Assembly: GCA_001683735.1 (NCBI GenBank)
Contig: LUGG01000007.1
Coordinates: 1,054,001 to 1,118,000 of the forward strand
DNA length: 64,000 bases
Source: Grifola frondosa
Taxonomy: Eukaryota > Basidiomycota > Agaricomycetes > Polyporales > Grifolaceae
Direction: 5' to 3'
Shown: positions 31,560 through 43,374 of the stretch, piece after piece
How the letters are laid out: each line of letters opens with the position of its first letter
Position numbering within the stretch: position 1 is the stretch's first letter
The notes under the pieces: model-generated
Database searches by the model: none
Seen by the model: only the letters and a program-made list of their open reading frames with translations
What the model was told of the DNA's origin: nothing
Program-made: the position numbers and the translations under genes

Positions 31560-34369
31560 AGTGAAGATCACGGGTCCCCTTAAGGTAACAAATGACATGT
31601 TTGGCGGCATTCCAGTGTGCTTCACTGTAGCAGTCAAGGAACTGGCTTAGATGTTGGATGGCATAGGAAATGTCAGGACGGGAGCCAATGGTGAGATAAT
31701 TCAGAGTGCCAACGAGGGTGTGGTTGTTAGTTGTATGATTTTGTCTCTCTCTCTTTCGTATTTTTACTTTTCATTGCGGTCACTTATTGCGCCATTTCCT
31801 AGCTATATCACGTTCCATTTACAGAGCCATATCTCCGTTATTCACTTCTCCACTGTGTCTTCATTCTTCAGCCACAGTCGGTGCCACTTTCCTATTTACT
31901 CCTGTTTACATTTCGCTCCATAGCATCACCGGAGTCCGTCCTCTGCTGTTCTCCTTAGCAGCTCAACACGGACTCCAGGTGCGTAGTATATCCTCTCGAT
32001 ATCATGTACATAGCAGCTCAACACGGACTCCAGTGTCTTGTTTTATTGAGTGTGCTCCTGGCACCCCAGCATTCGCTTTTGGCTCTAATAGTGGTATGGG
32101 AACTTAGCGGCAGAGCCCTTCTCCTCAGTTTTGGAAGAGTGAACAAGATGAGAGAGAACCAGGCCAGGATCGAGGGGAGTGAGAGCGGAGTGAGTGGAGG
32201 ACATGCTAAACTGGGAGATGACTTTATCAATGAGAGCAACCTGGGATAGGGCGACAGAGTGGATGGAGTGGTCGTGTTCAATGGCAATTCTGATACAGAA
32301 GCGTGCGTCACCGAGATCCGAGATGGTCCATATGTGATGAAGCTCAGTTTTCACGTCAGCCATGAGAGATGAGTTGCTGGCAGTAACAATGAAGTCATCA
32401 ACATGGACACCCACTAGAACAGTGCCTGCATTGGTGATGTGCACGTAGACACAGTACTCACAGTCAACACAAGTGAAGCCCAGAGTGGTAAGTTCAGAGT
32501 GCATGGTGCAGTTCCATGTGCAGCCACCTTGAGACATGCCATAGAGCCCTTTGTGGAGTTGCCAGACCCAGTCTTCTTCGAATCCAGGGGGTTTTGCATG
32601 AAACAGACTTCATCATTTGGGAGGAGTCCATATAGGTAGGCTGTTTTTACATCAATCTGGTGGATCTCCCAGTCATGTGAAGTGGCAATGTGAAGGATGG
32701 TGCGGAAGGACTCCATGTGCATGGTGGGCAAAGTGGTTTGGGTGTAGTCCTGACCGAACACAGCCTTGTAGCCTTTACAAACCCAGCATGCTTTGAAATG
32801 CACCGGGCACCCTTTTTCGTCATGTTTAAGACTGAACACAGGTTTGCCATGCATAACTTTGTGACCAGAGGGGACTTGATCGGGGGGAATAAGGGTGTAC
32901 ACACCCATGGACTTGATGGATGCGAATTCTTCAGCAAGTGCGGAACACCATTCATCGGCAAAAGGGGAAGCCATGGCCTCTCGCATGGTGAAAGGATCAC
33001 CAGAGTAGTCATCATGGAGAGTGAGCGGCAAGGTCTCGGCAAGGTGCGTGGCCTCGCAACATTCAGCACATTCCTTGCGAAGGCATTCGCCAGAGGCAAA
33101 GGCATCCTGGACAGCTTCTTGGACAGCAGAGAGCTTGAACAAACCATCAGTAAGAGCACATTTGTCAGAGGGAATTTGGGTGCACACGGAAGGTGGGATG
33201 GTAGTGGAAGGTGGGATGTGACAGTATCAGAAGGTGGTAGTATGGTATATTTTTGGAGGAAGATGGTATATTTTCAGAGGAAGGTGTATTTGGGAAAGAG
33301 AAAGAAGAGGAAACAGATGGAGAGGATTGGGATACTAGGGACAGATTCAAAAGATTCAATGAAAACTACATGATAAGAGGAAACAACTTTGTGTGTAGGT
33401 GATAGCAACGGTAAGTTTTCAAATCAGGCCCATATCCGAGTAGAGTGCACTCCACCGAGTGTTTGTAAATCTTGGGATTGTGACAATTTTGGATGAGGAC
33501 GAAGGCCTTACAACCAATTTCACGCAAATGGGAGAAGTCAGGCTTTCGGCCATAGTATGTCTCATAGGGGGTATGCAATTGCGGAAGAGAGGAAGTAGGT
33601 GTACGAATGGTAAGGTAGTTTGCAGTAAGATAGAATTCGTCCCAGCGGTTATTGGGAATGTTGGCCGCAAGACGCATAGTGCGAGATTTGGACATAAGTG
33701 TATGATGAAGTCACTCAATGCGACCATTATGGGCGAAAGTGTACATGGCAGTTTGCCGAATGGTGATGCCCTTGCGAGCGGCCCAGGAGAGTAGATCAGT
33801 AGTGACTAATTCACCATTGTCAAATTGAAGCGCTTGGACGTGGTCGCCAGTTTCAGATTCATGAGCTTCCACCCAGTTCTGTACAATGGACACAGTTTTG
33901 TCTTTGGATGCCATGGGCTGCGTCCAAGAACATGATGAATAATCGTCAAGAAGATTGGTACTGTACAGGTTGCCTGAGGCTGATTTCACAGGAGTGGGGC
34001 CCACCACGTCCACATACACCAACGCAAGTCGCATAGTTGCCCTCTCTCCCTCCCAAACTTTGGGAACAGGTGTCCTGGTCTGCTTTCCAAGGATACAATG
34101 TTCACATTTGGGAGGGGAGGTAGAGAGATTGATGGGCATACCTGCAGCGGCACCACAGCATGCAAGTTCATACATGGCAGGATAGTTGGCATGGCCGAGG
34201 CATCGGTGCCAGGTTTCCAGAGAGGGCAGATGGCGAGCGAGGTGTGCGTTGTCATGCGCCAAATGTGGTTGGTACCTGGACAGGGCCAAAATAACCATCT
34301 TTAGCAACCAAGTCAACCGAGTGCCATAATATGCACAGCACACGAAGGTCGCCATTGGGATCGAGTTTA
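31560..34369 (-). pseudogene. Ty1/copia element X: integrase and reverse transcriptase part
   Basis: Retrotransposon polyprotein, decayed. From 34365: LDPNGDLRVLC; integrase zinc-binding part WHRCLGHANY ... CEHCILGKQTR; catalytic core with YVDVVGP (Asp), LQFDNGELVT (Asp) and AHNGRIE (Glu); then LHTPYETYYGRKPDFSHLRE; then reverse transcriptase with EWCSALAEEFASIKSMGVYT, QIDVKTAYLYG and the active site GVHVDDFIV (HVDD in place of YVDD). Interrupted between KFPYH and TLVGTLNYLT by a solo LTR (31725-32090). After LDCYSEAHWNAAKHV and YLKGTRDLHLHLG it ends near 31560, so RNase H is missing. The gag-protease part is probably at 43375-44216. Confidence 0.9.
31725..32090 (+). mobile_element. solo LTR of the E2 copia family, with target duplication
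   Basis: TGTTAGTTGTATG ... TTTTGGCTCTAATA, 366 bp, flanked by GTGGT at 31720-31724 and 32091-32095. The duplication fixes the LTR boundaries and shows a true integration followed by LTR-LTR excision. It carries two copies of an internal unit of roughly 55 bp (CAGCTCAACACGGACTCCAG ... GATATCATGTACATAG). The insertion splits the copia X reverse transcriptase frame. Confidence 0.95.
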
Positions 34370-34699
34370 GACATCATCAATCATATGATACACTTGCCAT
34401 TGGATTTGACCTCATGCCACTGTCCGGATTTGTGCACCTCATGGATCGATCTGGAATTACATTTACGGGCCATATCGACCACATCATCCAGTACCAGGAA
34501 ACACGGATACTCCTCATCTCTCACATCGATGGCACCTGCACCATTGGTTTCACAGTACGATATGAGTACATCCAGCATTCACTCGTCTCCTATGCAATGA
34601 CCTGGTGGCGATATTCCCTATATGCTGTCAGTCCGGATGAGATGACGAAGCCAGAATCCATGATTTACCCTCTTCACCCGCTTGTAAACAATGACAATC
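34370..34699. other. start of the 9 kb insertion in copia X; unassigned
   Basis: The copia X frame stops at about 34369. The bases that follow (GACATCATCAATCATATGAT) begin the insertion. A minus-strand frame (34578-34381, LVLDDVVDMARKCNSRSIHE) is protein-like but unrecognised. The 5' end of the inserted element cannot be fixed to the base. Confidence 0.35.
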
Positions 34700-35337
34700 A
34701 TTGTTAAATCAAGTAGGATAGGATGGGAAAGCATGCAGGGTCATGAGAAAAAGGAGTGCGGGAAAGAATCAGGTGCAGGAAAGTCAGGAGACAAGGAGTT
34801 GGACACAGCAGGACATCGCGGAAACAGGAAGAAGAAAATCAGGTTAGCAAATTCTGGAAGGGACTGGAAGAAAGGCAGAGTCCTGGGAAAGTCTGTACAG
34901 TCTTTGAAAAGAGAAGCATGGCAATGGTCACAGGGATACACAGCCACAAGCCACCTGAGGTGATGTAGAACAGCCTTCAGGAGACTCACAGCCCTGGAAC
35001 CATAGACCATGTGCTTTCTCAAAGTGGCAGACTAACTCCCCCAGATTTGTAAGGGCCCTACCCTAGATTTGTGATTGCCTTACTAAGGCTGTGCAAATTT
35101 ATAAGGTAGAGAACCTCCATTAGTCAGGGAATATCTCAAATGGATGACAAAGTCTGCAAGGCTATGTACTCTGTGAGAGAAAGGTCCTTGAAATGGAGAA
35201 AAGAGCACCTTGGGTTTGTAATCTCCTGCCCCAGATTTGTAAGAGCCTTACTAAAGCTATGCAAATCTGAGGGCCGGGTGACCTAGGAGAGCTCTGATTG
35301 GAGGAAGTCAGAGAGGCAGTGCAGGGAGATGCAGCTG

Positions 35338-35350
35338 GAACATTCAGGAA
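35338..35350 (+). promoter_or_regulatory. perfect three-unit heat-shock element
   Basis: GAACATTCAGGAA: GAA, TTC, GAA with 2 nt spacing, 132 bp upstream of the TATA box at 35482. A two-unit GAAGATTC follows at 35370, and an imperfect array lies near 34842. Confidence 0.6.
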
Positions 35351-35481
35351 AACAGTATGGAAAAGACTGGAAGATTCTAGCACAGTAATTACCATGGTTT
35401 CTTGTGCTTGGAGCCTCCCAGAAAGTGCTGGAACAGTCTTAGAAGAAGAGTCCGGGGAGAATTCTGGGCCCTCTCAAAAGG

Positions 35482-35488
35482 TATATAA
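35482..35488 (+). promoter_or_regulatory. TATA box of the second LTR-like segment
   Basis: TATATAA in AAAGGTATATAAAGAGCTCC, followed by a C/T-rich leader (CCCACCACCCCACTTCACTC). Confidence 0.6.
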
Positions 35489-36110
35489 AGAGCTCCTTTC
35501 TTGCCTTAGAGTGTATCCCACCACCCCACTTCACTCCATACCAAATCACACCAGATTTCTACTCTCAAAGTCTCACAGCCAGAAGCAGTCATAGTCAGTT
35601 GACTTGCTTACCACAGTCCAGACATCACTTCAGGAAACCCCACAACAGAGGTGGGCAAGGTTGACTGTTGATAGGACAGAAAAGAGAAGTCTTCCTCGGA
35701 GGGAGCATCAGCAGAAGAACAGGAGACATATCGAGGAGTGACAAACGTACCGGGCAAGTCATCGTCATATCGTTGAACATTCACTTGGGATCGTACCTAC
35801 CTTCGTGATTGTGATAACACCCCCCAACGGATTTGGCCAGGCCTATAACTGGGAAAGCAGGAAAAACCCATCAAGCTTGCACAGTATAAAATTGATTTCA
35901 TACCTCACGTATATTTCGCCCTGCCACAGATAGATTTTTCTATTTTGGTTTGGTGATTATCGAGATCATTTTATACAGTGGTTACTATCTCACACCACAT
36001 ACTCACGACAGCACAATGATGTATGGTCAGTGCTGTACTGTCGAGATGGTAGAGGCCCTTGGTGTGGCAAGAGCCAGTGAACAAGATGGTGCCATTGCGG
36101 CTGCAAATAT

Positions 36111-36810
36111 TATGATTGATGAGGAACGAATTAATCGTTCTTATAGGCGAGGTCCCCAGCCAAATCTTGTAACGCACTTTTCATTACATTAGTCGTGGGA
36201 AAGTTTTTTCAATACAAAATTTTGTATCCGTGGGAACGAAATTTCTAGGTTAGGGTTACGATCCAATACAACTAGGTAACAACTTTTTCTTACTCGGTAA
36301 GAAAATTTTGTAGGTGAGGTTCTTACTTTTCTTATTGGGTGGCTGAGAAAAACATACGGAGATAAAACATATGTCAGATGCACGTGATCTTTGTCATGTC
36401 TCTAATCGCAAAACAAATGTTCCAGATATAAAACATGACATAAAACATATGATCGATGTTTTTGGAAGTCAGTGTAATGCTATGACATATGTTGCAGAAG
36501 GAGAAAAACATATATGATTATAAATATGACATATCCCAAAAAGGCAGGAGATTGAGTGTCTGTTTGTATGAAGCATGCAAACTCGTCATCTGAACTGTTG
36601 ATTATCAATCCATCTCTTATACATTATAAATAAGTAATGGTAGAGTTACATTATAGATTGTTGACGTGAATGCTCAGGTTGAATCAACATGTTTAGCAAT
36701 TTTTATAAGCTTGAGAATGTGTACAAAGATAAAGTAATTAATACTGAGTTCGTTTGTAGGCCTGGATTACAAGTAATATATTATCAATATCCTAGTAATT
36801 AATTGTCATC
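36111..36810 (-). mobile_element. R1 element copy C
   Basis: Starts TTATGATTGATGAGGAACGA on the plus strand. It contains GGCGAGGTCCCCAGCCAAAT, the ATAAAACATATGTCAGATGC block and the Helitron-tail block ATTATCAATCCATCTC ... TTTTTATAAGCTTGAGAA. Same orientation as copies A, B and D. It lies inside the 9 kb insertion, upstream of the cyclophilin-WD40 gene. Confidence 0.72.
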
Positions 36811-37630
36811 GCCCAGCTAATATCTTATTTTCCTTGTCCACCTCAATATAACTTTCCAATCCCCACTTTTCCATTGATCTTCGCTTCCTGTGTATGCGTC
36901 TGACTTCAATGGCATCATACAAGGATTGACGGTTTGAGGTGGTACTGGATTCGGCATAAATGGGGCGAGGAAGAGGGGAGCATGGCACGAAGAGCACAAG
37001 CATGGACAGGTGTGGGAGGGGCAGAGCGGGCAGATAAAAGATGAATTCGCACCTGGTGCCCCTGCCGCCTCTTGCAATCCTCTCGCACCTGCATGCACGC
37101 ACTCCTCGTGCACCTCACCTTACCCGCACCCCGCACTGTGCCCATCCCTCCCTCCTCTCACTCATGCTCGCATCTGCACCACCCACACATGCCTGCACCT
37201 GCCCACGCGACTCGTCTGCTCCTGCAAACTGTATTATCACTAAACCACTGAACCATTGAATTGTTTCATAGTCAAGCCAAGGCAGAGCGAGTGAGCAGGA
37301 GAGGAGCATGCCCAGAAGGGACTCCCGCTCAGCGATGAAGACAAGGCAGTGTTGGCAGAGGGAGACGGGAAGGATGACTGCCTGATTATGTAGCCTACAT
37401 CTTCTATTTAACCACATGGACATATGGATATCTCTACACTATAATGATTAGTTCGTTTGCGATTCGCTGGTGCACATTCAAGTATAAGGAAGGGACCACG
37501 ATTGTGAGCGTCAATGGCGTCCAGCTTACAGTGGCGTTGAACATCTTGCTGAGCTAATACTTCCCTGCTACCCAAATGACGTTGATAGTCTACTCTTTCG
37601 TTTCACTCTCGCTCTCTGCTTGTGCTCTCG
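36811..37630. other. unassigned; C-rich patch before the cyclophilin-WD40 gene
   Basis: 36955-37235 is C-rich on the plus strand (GCACCTGCATGCACGCACTC and similar), the opposite bias to the GC-rich repeat family. Open frames here follow composition. 37440-37630 could be the 5' flank of the gene that starts at 37631; no clear promoter element was identified. Confidence 0.35.
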
Positions 37631-40114
37631 ATGTCTGACTCAGATCAGGACACGTCTGTGCTGGGCAAGTGGTTGCGCAACGGCCAGAACACTGCTGAAG
37701 ATCAAGATGCCACATTACCAGACGTGAAGACCACTCAGCAGGTGGACGCTGATGAGGACGAAGACGAAGACATTGGTTCCATGCCTATGCCAGCTGAAGC
37801 CCCTGGTGTGGCAAAAAAGAAATGCAAAGGTATGCCGTGTCTCATTACATGACCTTGTGAGGCCGTTGGACTCAAGCCCGGGCATTGTTGCAGTGCTTCC
37901 ACATGAGAAGTCTATCTGGACCACCTCCCGAGCACAGACCGATACTCTAAAAGCTTTATGCACCAAGATGTGGTCAATTTCTGCATCATGACCAAGTACG
38001 CCGTCACCTCTGTGCCTCCATTCCATAACTAGCTGGTGCTGTCCGCGCATGCAGAACGGACTTCCTGCTGACGACCTCGGTGGACGGGCACCTCAAGCTA
38101 TGGAAGAAGCAGAATCAAGGTATCGAGTTCGTGAAACACTACCGCGCGCATCTCGCGCCCATCATTGCAGTCTCCGCGAGCGCAGATGGGCAGCTGTTTG
38201 CGAGCGTCGCTGAGGATGGGAGCGCGAAGGTGTTTGACGTCATGAACTTCAGTGCTGTACTCCCTGTCAGTGACGTTCTGCTCATCTCTCTCATGCAACT
38301 ACTCTCCAGACATGATCAATATGATCAAATTGGGGTACACCTCACATGGCTGTTGTTGGGTGCATCAACGGGGACAGGCTGAGGGACTTCTGGCCATGTA
38401 TGTTGTCCTATGAGCCACCTTCTTCAAGCAGGATTGATGATCTTGCAGCTCAGAACAGGGCACCAGCACCATTCATCTGTACGAGGGATGCAGTGACGGA
38501 AACCCTCTAGAGACTATCAACAGTCTGCATTGATTCCCCGTGCACATCATGATGGTCCGTATTGCTTTGGCACTCAGAAAATCATGTTTCACTCATTCAG
38601 CATGACACACAGTATAGCGATAGGTACAACACTGTCATATCTGCAGACGAGGGCGGATTCGTCGAATACTGGCACCATTCGAGCCATTTGAACCACCAAA
38701 AAAGTGCCGGGCATGTGGACTTATAAGAGCACCACTGATCTCTACGAATTCAAAAAGGTGCGGTTGGAGAAGCTTGATTCTCATTTGTTGTTTGCTAATG
38801 ATGTGCCCTGCAGTCAAAATCAACACTGACATGCATCACGCTCTCTCCCGATTCGTCCTCCTTTGTCACCTTCTCCTTGCCCGATTGCCAAATCTGTATC
38901 TTCTCATTCCTGATGCAGCAGGCCAGTACGGCAGTGTACAAGGTCGAAGACATGGAGTTCGGGTGCCAGCTAGTGGCAGAAAGAGAGCTCGAGCTCCCTG
39001 GTCCCGACGGGCGCACACTGGGCATGTGGATAAATGCTATCTGGGACAAAAGCGGCGCATTTGTGCTGTATCCTACATTGCTTGGGATCAAAGGTACGCA
39101 AAGGTCCATATCGCAGGAGGGAATACGCAATTAATGCTATTGCATTAATCAGTCATCAACACTGTGACGAATCGTGCGACTTCTGGGCAAAGACAAGACA
39201 GTACGATGGTTGAATTTGATGCTATATCAGGGAGCTCCTGTGAGGAAAGGTCTAACGACTGTGGTACATGAGCCACACCAGAGAGTATTAGCACCTGTTC
39301 ACTTTGATTCATGATTACAGGCAGCAGTGGCATCCGCCAACCCTCTCTTGGCTGAAAAGAGCGTGTGGGACCCGACACTTGTCTGCACAGGCTACAAGCG
39401 ACAGAGGTTTTACATGTTCACCCGGATGGAGCCTGAGTGTGTAGTTCTCTGACCTTCCCTTTTTCCACTGCTGAACATATTTCAGAGATGACAAGTCCGG
39501 TGATCGCGATATTTTCAATGAATGCCTGACCCACGAAGAGCAGACCGTTGCCTCGTCCGCGCCAGCGCTTATGGGTGCACCGTCGCCGCTCGCGAATGCT
39601 GCCACCATCCATACGATGTTCGGGGACATGCACCTGCGGCTCTTCCCACAACAGGCACCGAAAGCTGTGGAGAACTTCGTCGGCCATGCACGCAGCGGGT
39701 ACTACGAGGGCGTGATTTTCCATTGTGTTATTCCAAAGTTCATGATCCAAACGGGCGACCCGTTGGGCAACGGTACTGGTGGAACGTCGATCTGGGGAAG
39801 GAAGTTCGAGGATGAATTCTCAGATGATTTGAAGCATGATCGGTGAGTTCGAGCGAAACGTGCTATTAACAAGGAGCCTGCTGATGCGTGGTGGCAGGCC
39901 GTATACTGTGAGCATGGCCAATGTGGGGCCAAATACTAATGGCTCGCAATTCTTCATCACGACGAATGCGACACCGTGGCTGGACAAGAAGCACACAATC
40001 TTCGGGCATGTTCTGTCGGAGCTGGAGGTCGTCCATGCCATCGAGAACGTGAAAACGAACAAGATGGACAAACCTTTTGATGATATCAAGATTGTCAATA
40101 TCGATGTGGAGTAA
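37631..40114 (+). pseudogene. cyclophilin with WD40 repeats (PPWD1-like), decayed copy with introns
   Basis: Nuclear, spliceosome-associated peptidyl-prolyl isomerase in its source form. The start MSDSDQDTSVLGKWLRNGQN is chosen because the acidic DEDEDEDIGSMPMPAEAPGV segment follows in frame. WD40 part: LPHEK, a one-base loss, YLDHLPSTDRYSKSFMHQDV, an intron (GTACGC...ATGCAG, 37992-38055), TDFLLTTSVDGHLKLWKKQN, HYRAHLAPIIAVSASADGQL, then a broken stretch with VISADEGGFVEYWH-like words and VYKVEDMEFGCQL, YPTLLGIK and [13 protein letters not shown]. Cyclophilin part from about 39611: [36 protein letters not shown], an intron (GTGAGT...GGCAG), [20 protein letters not shown] and [12 protein letters not shown], ending at 40114. 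The catalytic Arg is Cys (codon 39724-39726, FHCVIPKF). The WD part needs several frame corrections. Confidence 0.9.
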
Positions 40115-40550
40115 ATAGCTCATGTAGTATGATATTTTGGTGTAGCATTATATCTGTAACAAAATATTGGGAACATTGACATACCGCATCCCAATCACAG
40201 AGCAACCCTCGCGAGTGTTTCTGTATGATGTCGAACAACCAAACTGCCTAGGAAGCCTGCATGTTTCAACCGAAGGTTCGAAATGGGACTGAAGTATCTC
40301 TGGCAGTCGGGAAGGCGATAATGTTTCTTGGGCTGCACCTTATTATACAGGGCCAGGAAAACTTGAGCATAGTGTGTTCTTCTTCTCGAGTACAATCGGG
40401 GTCCAGGAGGACACATTCGTACACATCGAGCGGCACGTCGGCCAAGAACGAAGTTTGATCCGTCGACGCAGGAACATACGCAACCGGATACTCGAGAATG
40501 AATCCGGCAAAAGGGACTGTCTCCGTTACCAGGATCAGATCTGTAAGTTG
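40115..40550. other. unassigned 3' flank of the cyclophilin-WD40 gene
   Basis: Open on both strands in places (plus 40374-40556 reads LIRRRRNIRNRILENESGKR; the minus strand reads FLALYNKVQPKKHYRLP). Neither is recognised. Confidence 0.3.
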
Positions 40551-41650
40551 AAGGTTTATCTACAGCACGAGTGTATGAGTGCAAGTGCCGTCGAGTGGGC
40601 GCGCGTCGCGGGTGAGGCACGGGGAGATGCACGGAACGGGCGAGCGCGGCGGGTGTGGAGCTTGGCGATGGGCATAAGAGGAGGTGGGCGAGAAGGTACA
40701 CGAGTGCGGATACGGGCATGTGGGCATGAGACGTGGCCGTGGCCGTGGGTTGCGAGGGCGCGGGCACGAAAGAAGTGCTGTATGCACCTGCCGCTATGCC
40801 TCGCTTCAATCGGCCGCATGCACTTCCCAGTGCGCGGCCACATGCTTCGTCAGGGTCGTCCATCGATGCGTCCGCATGGGTGTCTGTCGGCAAGTTGTGC
40901 GGGCTGCGCACGGGGTACACGGGTGTGGATGCGGGGGCGAACGCGAGTACGTAGGCGCGGCGAGGGAGCGTGCGGGTGCGGTGGCGAGCGCGAGCGAGAG
41001 CGTCGTGTAAAGGAGGCGCGGGGATGAATCGATGACGGTGTGGGCACGGTGGGTGCATACAGTAAATTGTCGTCATGCAGGGCGAGGAGGGCAGCGAGGG
41101 AAGAGAAACAGTCCCAACCGGGCGCTGAACGTGACGTTTGGGTCGGGCATTCAGGAGGCGCGCGGTAAGCATATGGATGAGTTGCGCGGGCGTGAACGCA
41201 GGTGCCGAGCAGGCAAGGGGGTGGGCACGAGGTGTGGTGTGCGCCGTGTGGGACGCGGGCGAAGGGACGCGGACTCACCTGAATGCCTAGTCCCCTCTCG
41301 TCACCCGATGTCCTTCAAGTGGCCTACGCGTGTGGCCTCGGATGCCGCGCATGCCTCGGTTGAACATTGACTAGCGCGGGGCTGATGGCAGCAGAGTGCG
41401 AACACAGCAAGAAGAGTGTGGCAGCAAAAAAGAGAGAGCCAGCGGTGCAGTCCTGAGGAGAGGAGGGGTGGACGCAGAGACACGTGTGAAGCGCAGACGC
41501 GAGAGACTGGGCATAGAGCAGTAGCAGGGCGCGTGGCACGAGTGAGACGGGGAAACGCGCTGTGCGGGTGCGGCGAGGGAGCGTGCGGGCACGGCGGTGA
41601 GCGCGAGTGCGGGACGGCGAGCGCTGTGCGGGAATACTCGGTAACTTAAT
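40551..41650 (+). repeat. GC-rich, G-biased repeat (copy 3)
   Basis: Matches copy 2 in the same order (GCGCGGGCACGAAAGAAGTG, CGCATGCACTTCCCAGTG, GGGGTACACGGGTGTGGATG, GAGAGCGTCGTGT) but is diverged and rearranged after about 41050. As in copy 2, it leads directly into the CGTCGACG segment. Long Pro/Arg/Ala frames reflect base composition. Confidence 0.65.
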
Positions 41651-41669
41651 TATAACTTTAATTTCAATT

Positions 41670-43374
41670 TCAATTAAAAAAAAGCGACCGACGACGACGA
41701 GCATCTTTTCGCGATGAGCGGGGCAAAAGACGACGAGGACGAACGGGCCAGTCTAGCCCAATGACGTAGATCCAGTCGTCGACGCATCCATTTCGATACG
41801 TCGACGACCGGAGCTCGTCATTGGTCTGGGCGGACCGATGTGTTCCTGCAGTGGTCGGGCGCCTAATACGCCGAGTCGCCCAGTGGCTGCATCGGCTGCA
41901 TCCGTCTATAGATTTGTCATATGTTTTGGAAAACATACCTCTTTTGGTATGTTTTGGTTTCAGCCACCATATGTTTTATCCTTCATTCCTCCCCTCAATT
42001 CCTCACGGATTCTCTTCATATTAGGTTCGTCTGAGAGCCCTCATTTATGCGCATTATATTACATAAATACTTTCTTATGTTATTTGAATTAAAACATACC
42101 ATTTGGGGCAACCATCCATGTGCTGCTAAATTTCTCCCTCAAATATTCAGCAAATCTCTCAATTTCTTTGCTCCTTGCTCATATATATATTACCTATTTA
42201 ATGTTCTAAATTTCATTTCTCAGAATATACCACAGAAAGTATACCATTTCTGATGAGTCCTGGCTCAGCTATACCAAAATTTATTCTCTTGCCTTTTCAT
42301 CAATTCTTCATGAAATTTCTTCATGATCATTTAATCTTCTCAACATGCCTAAATATGTACATTTTTATGTTCCATACAGCACAGAGCACAATAGTAATAA
42401 TATGTTGTCTCCCCCCTGCTTTGCTGGCTAATATTCACCCCAAATTGAAATATTAATACCTGACCAATCTATCCACATGAGGCATGATCTGAAAGGTATA
42501 ATATGTCCAAATAATGTGATATTCATATGGAATGCATCTATTTAGTATTCACTTCACAATATACACATCAGTCTTCAAGAATGATGAAAATAACTTCTGC
42601 ACATATTTTTTTAATAAAACTTGACTCAAAACTTGATGTATTTTTGCCAGCATAAATTTGTGAGGTGAATAAAGAGAAATGGGGGAGAGTCAAATTCCTC
42701 TCTGATAGTATGTAGTAAGATAATTCTACTCTGAAATGATCTCAGCTATAAATATCAGCACACCTAAGGCTTCAGCTAGTTTAGATTATTTATGAGACTT
42801 ATCTTGTAGAGATGAGAAAAAATATAAAGCTGTAAGCAATGAAGATGGTCAGCATATGAGCTCAAAGAAAAAATGCTTTACATTTTATGTGAATAGAATT
42901 TTAAGTTAATAGATCAAAACATGGCAATCAAGATGGTTTTTTTAATTATAATTAATTGTTATTTTGATAATCTAAATTTGTGTTATAGAGCTAGAACAAG
43001 GAAAAAATAGTGTATATATATACTAAGCTGTAAGATTCAGTATTAACATGAAATTTGTGCATATTATCAAGCTTATAAACACTGCTAATATATTAGTTAA
43101 TCCTGTCTTTTTTTTAACAAATATGAATAATCCATATTATAAGTCTATAATCAGTTATATATTACATATAAGAGATGAATTAATAATTAATACTTTAATA
43201 CTTTAAATAATAAGTTTAGCACTTTGCAATGATAGACACATCGTTGAAAGATGGAAAAAAGGTTATATACAATATTTCTAGATAAACAAGCTTTAAATAA
43301 TAATAAATTAATATTTAATCATTTTCCTCATCAATCGTATGTGCCATGCAAAGCAATGGCCCTCTAAAACCAAG
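41670..43374 (+). mobile_element. non-autonomous Helitron, 3' half
   Basis: Order: CGACGACGACGAGCAT segment with an imperfect long palindrome (about 41752-41856, core GTCGTCGACG), CATACCA array (41925-42310), AT-rich DNA, and the Helitron tail ending CTCTAAAACCAAG at 43374 before T. The terminal hairpin loop is AAA. The last 480 bp match the fragment at 54323-54788. Upstream it is continuous with the GC-rich repeat and perhaps with everything back to about 34370, which would make the element about 9 kb and include the cyclophilin-WD40 gene. Confidence 0.75.

Larger units (their letters stand above)
34700..35880 (+). mobile_element. second LTR-like segment with promoter
   Basis: Non-coding. 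It has repeated CCCCAGATTTGTAAG phrases (35041 and 35230), a heat-shock element at 35338, TATATAA at 35482-35488, a pyrimidine-rich leader after it, and AAAACCCATCAAGCTTG near 35866, as in the 26.3-27.8 kb segment. Probably an LTR and leader of a related retrotransposon. Ends not proven. Confidence 0.45.

Noticed and set aside
34690..35022. Short plus and minus frames in the second LTR-like segment
   Set aside because: Lys/Gly/Ser-rich, mutually overlapping, inside a non-coding promoter region with HSE and TATA.
36806..37145. Overlapping Cys/His-rich minus frames
   Set aside because: Products of a C-rich patch; the two longest frames overlap and neither shows a domain.
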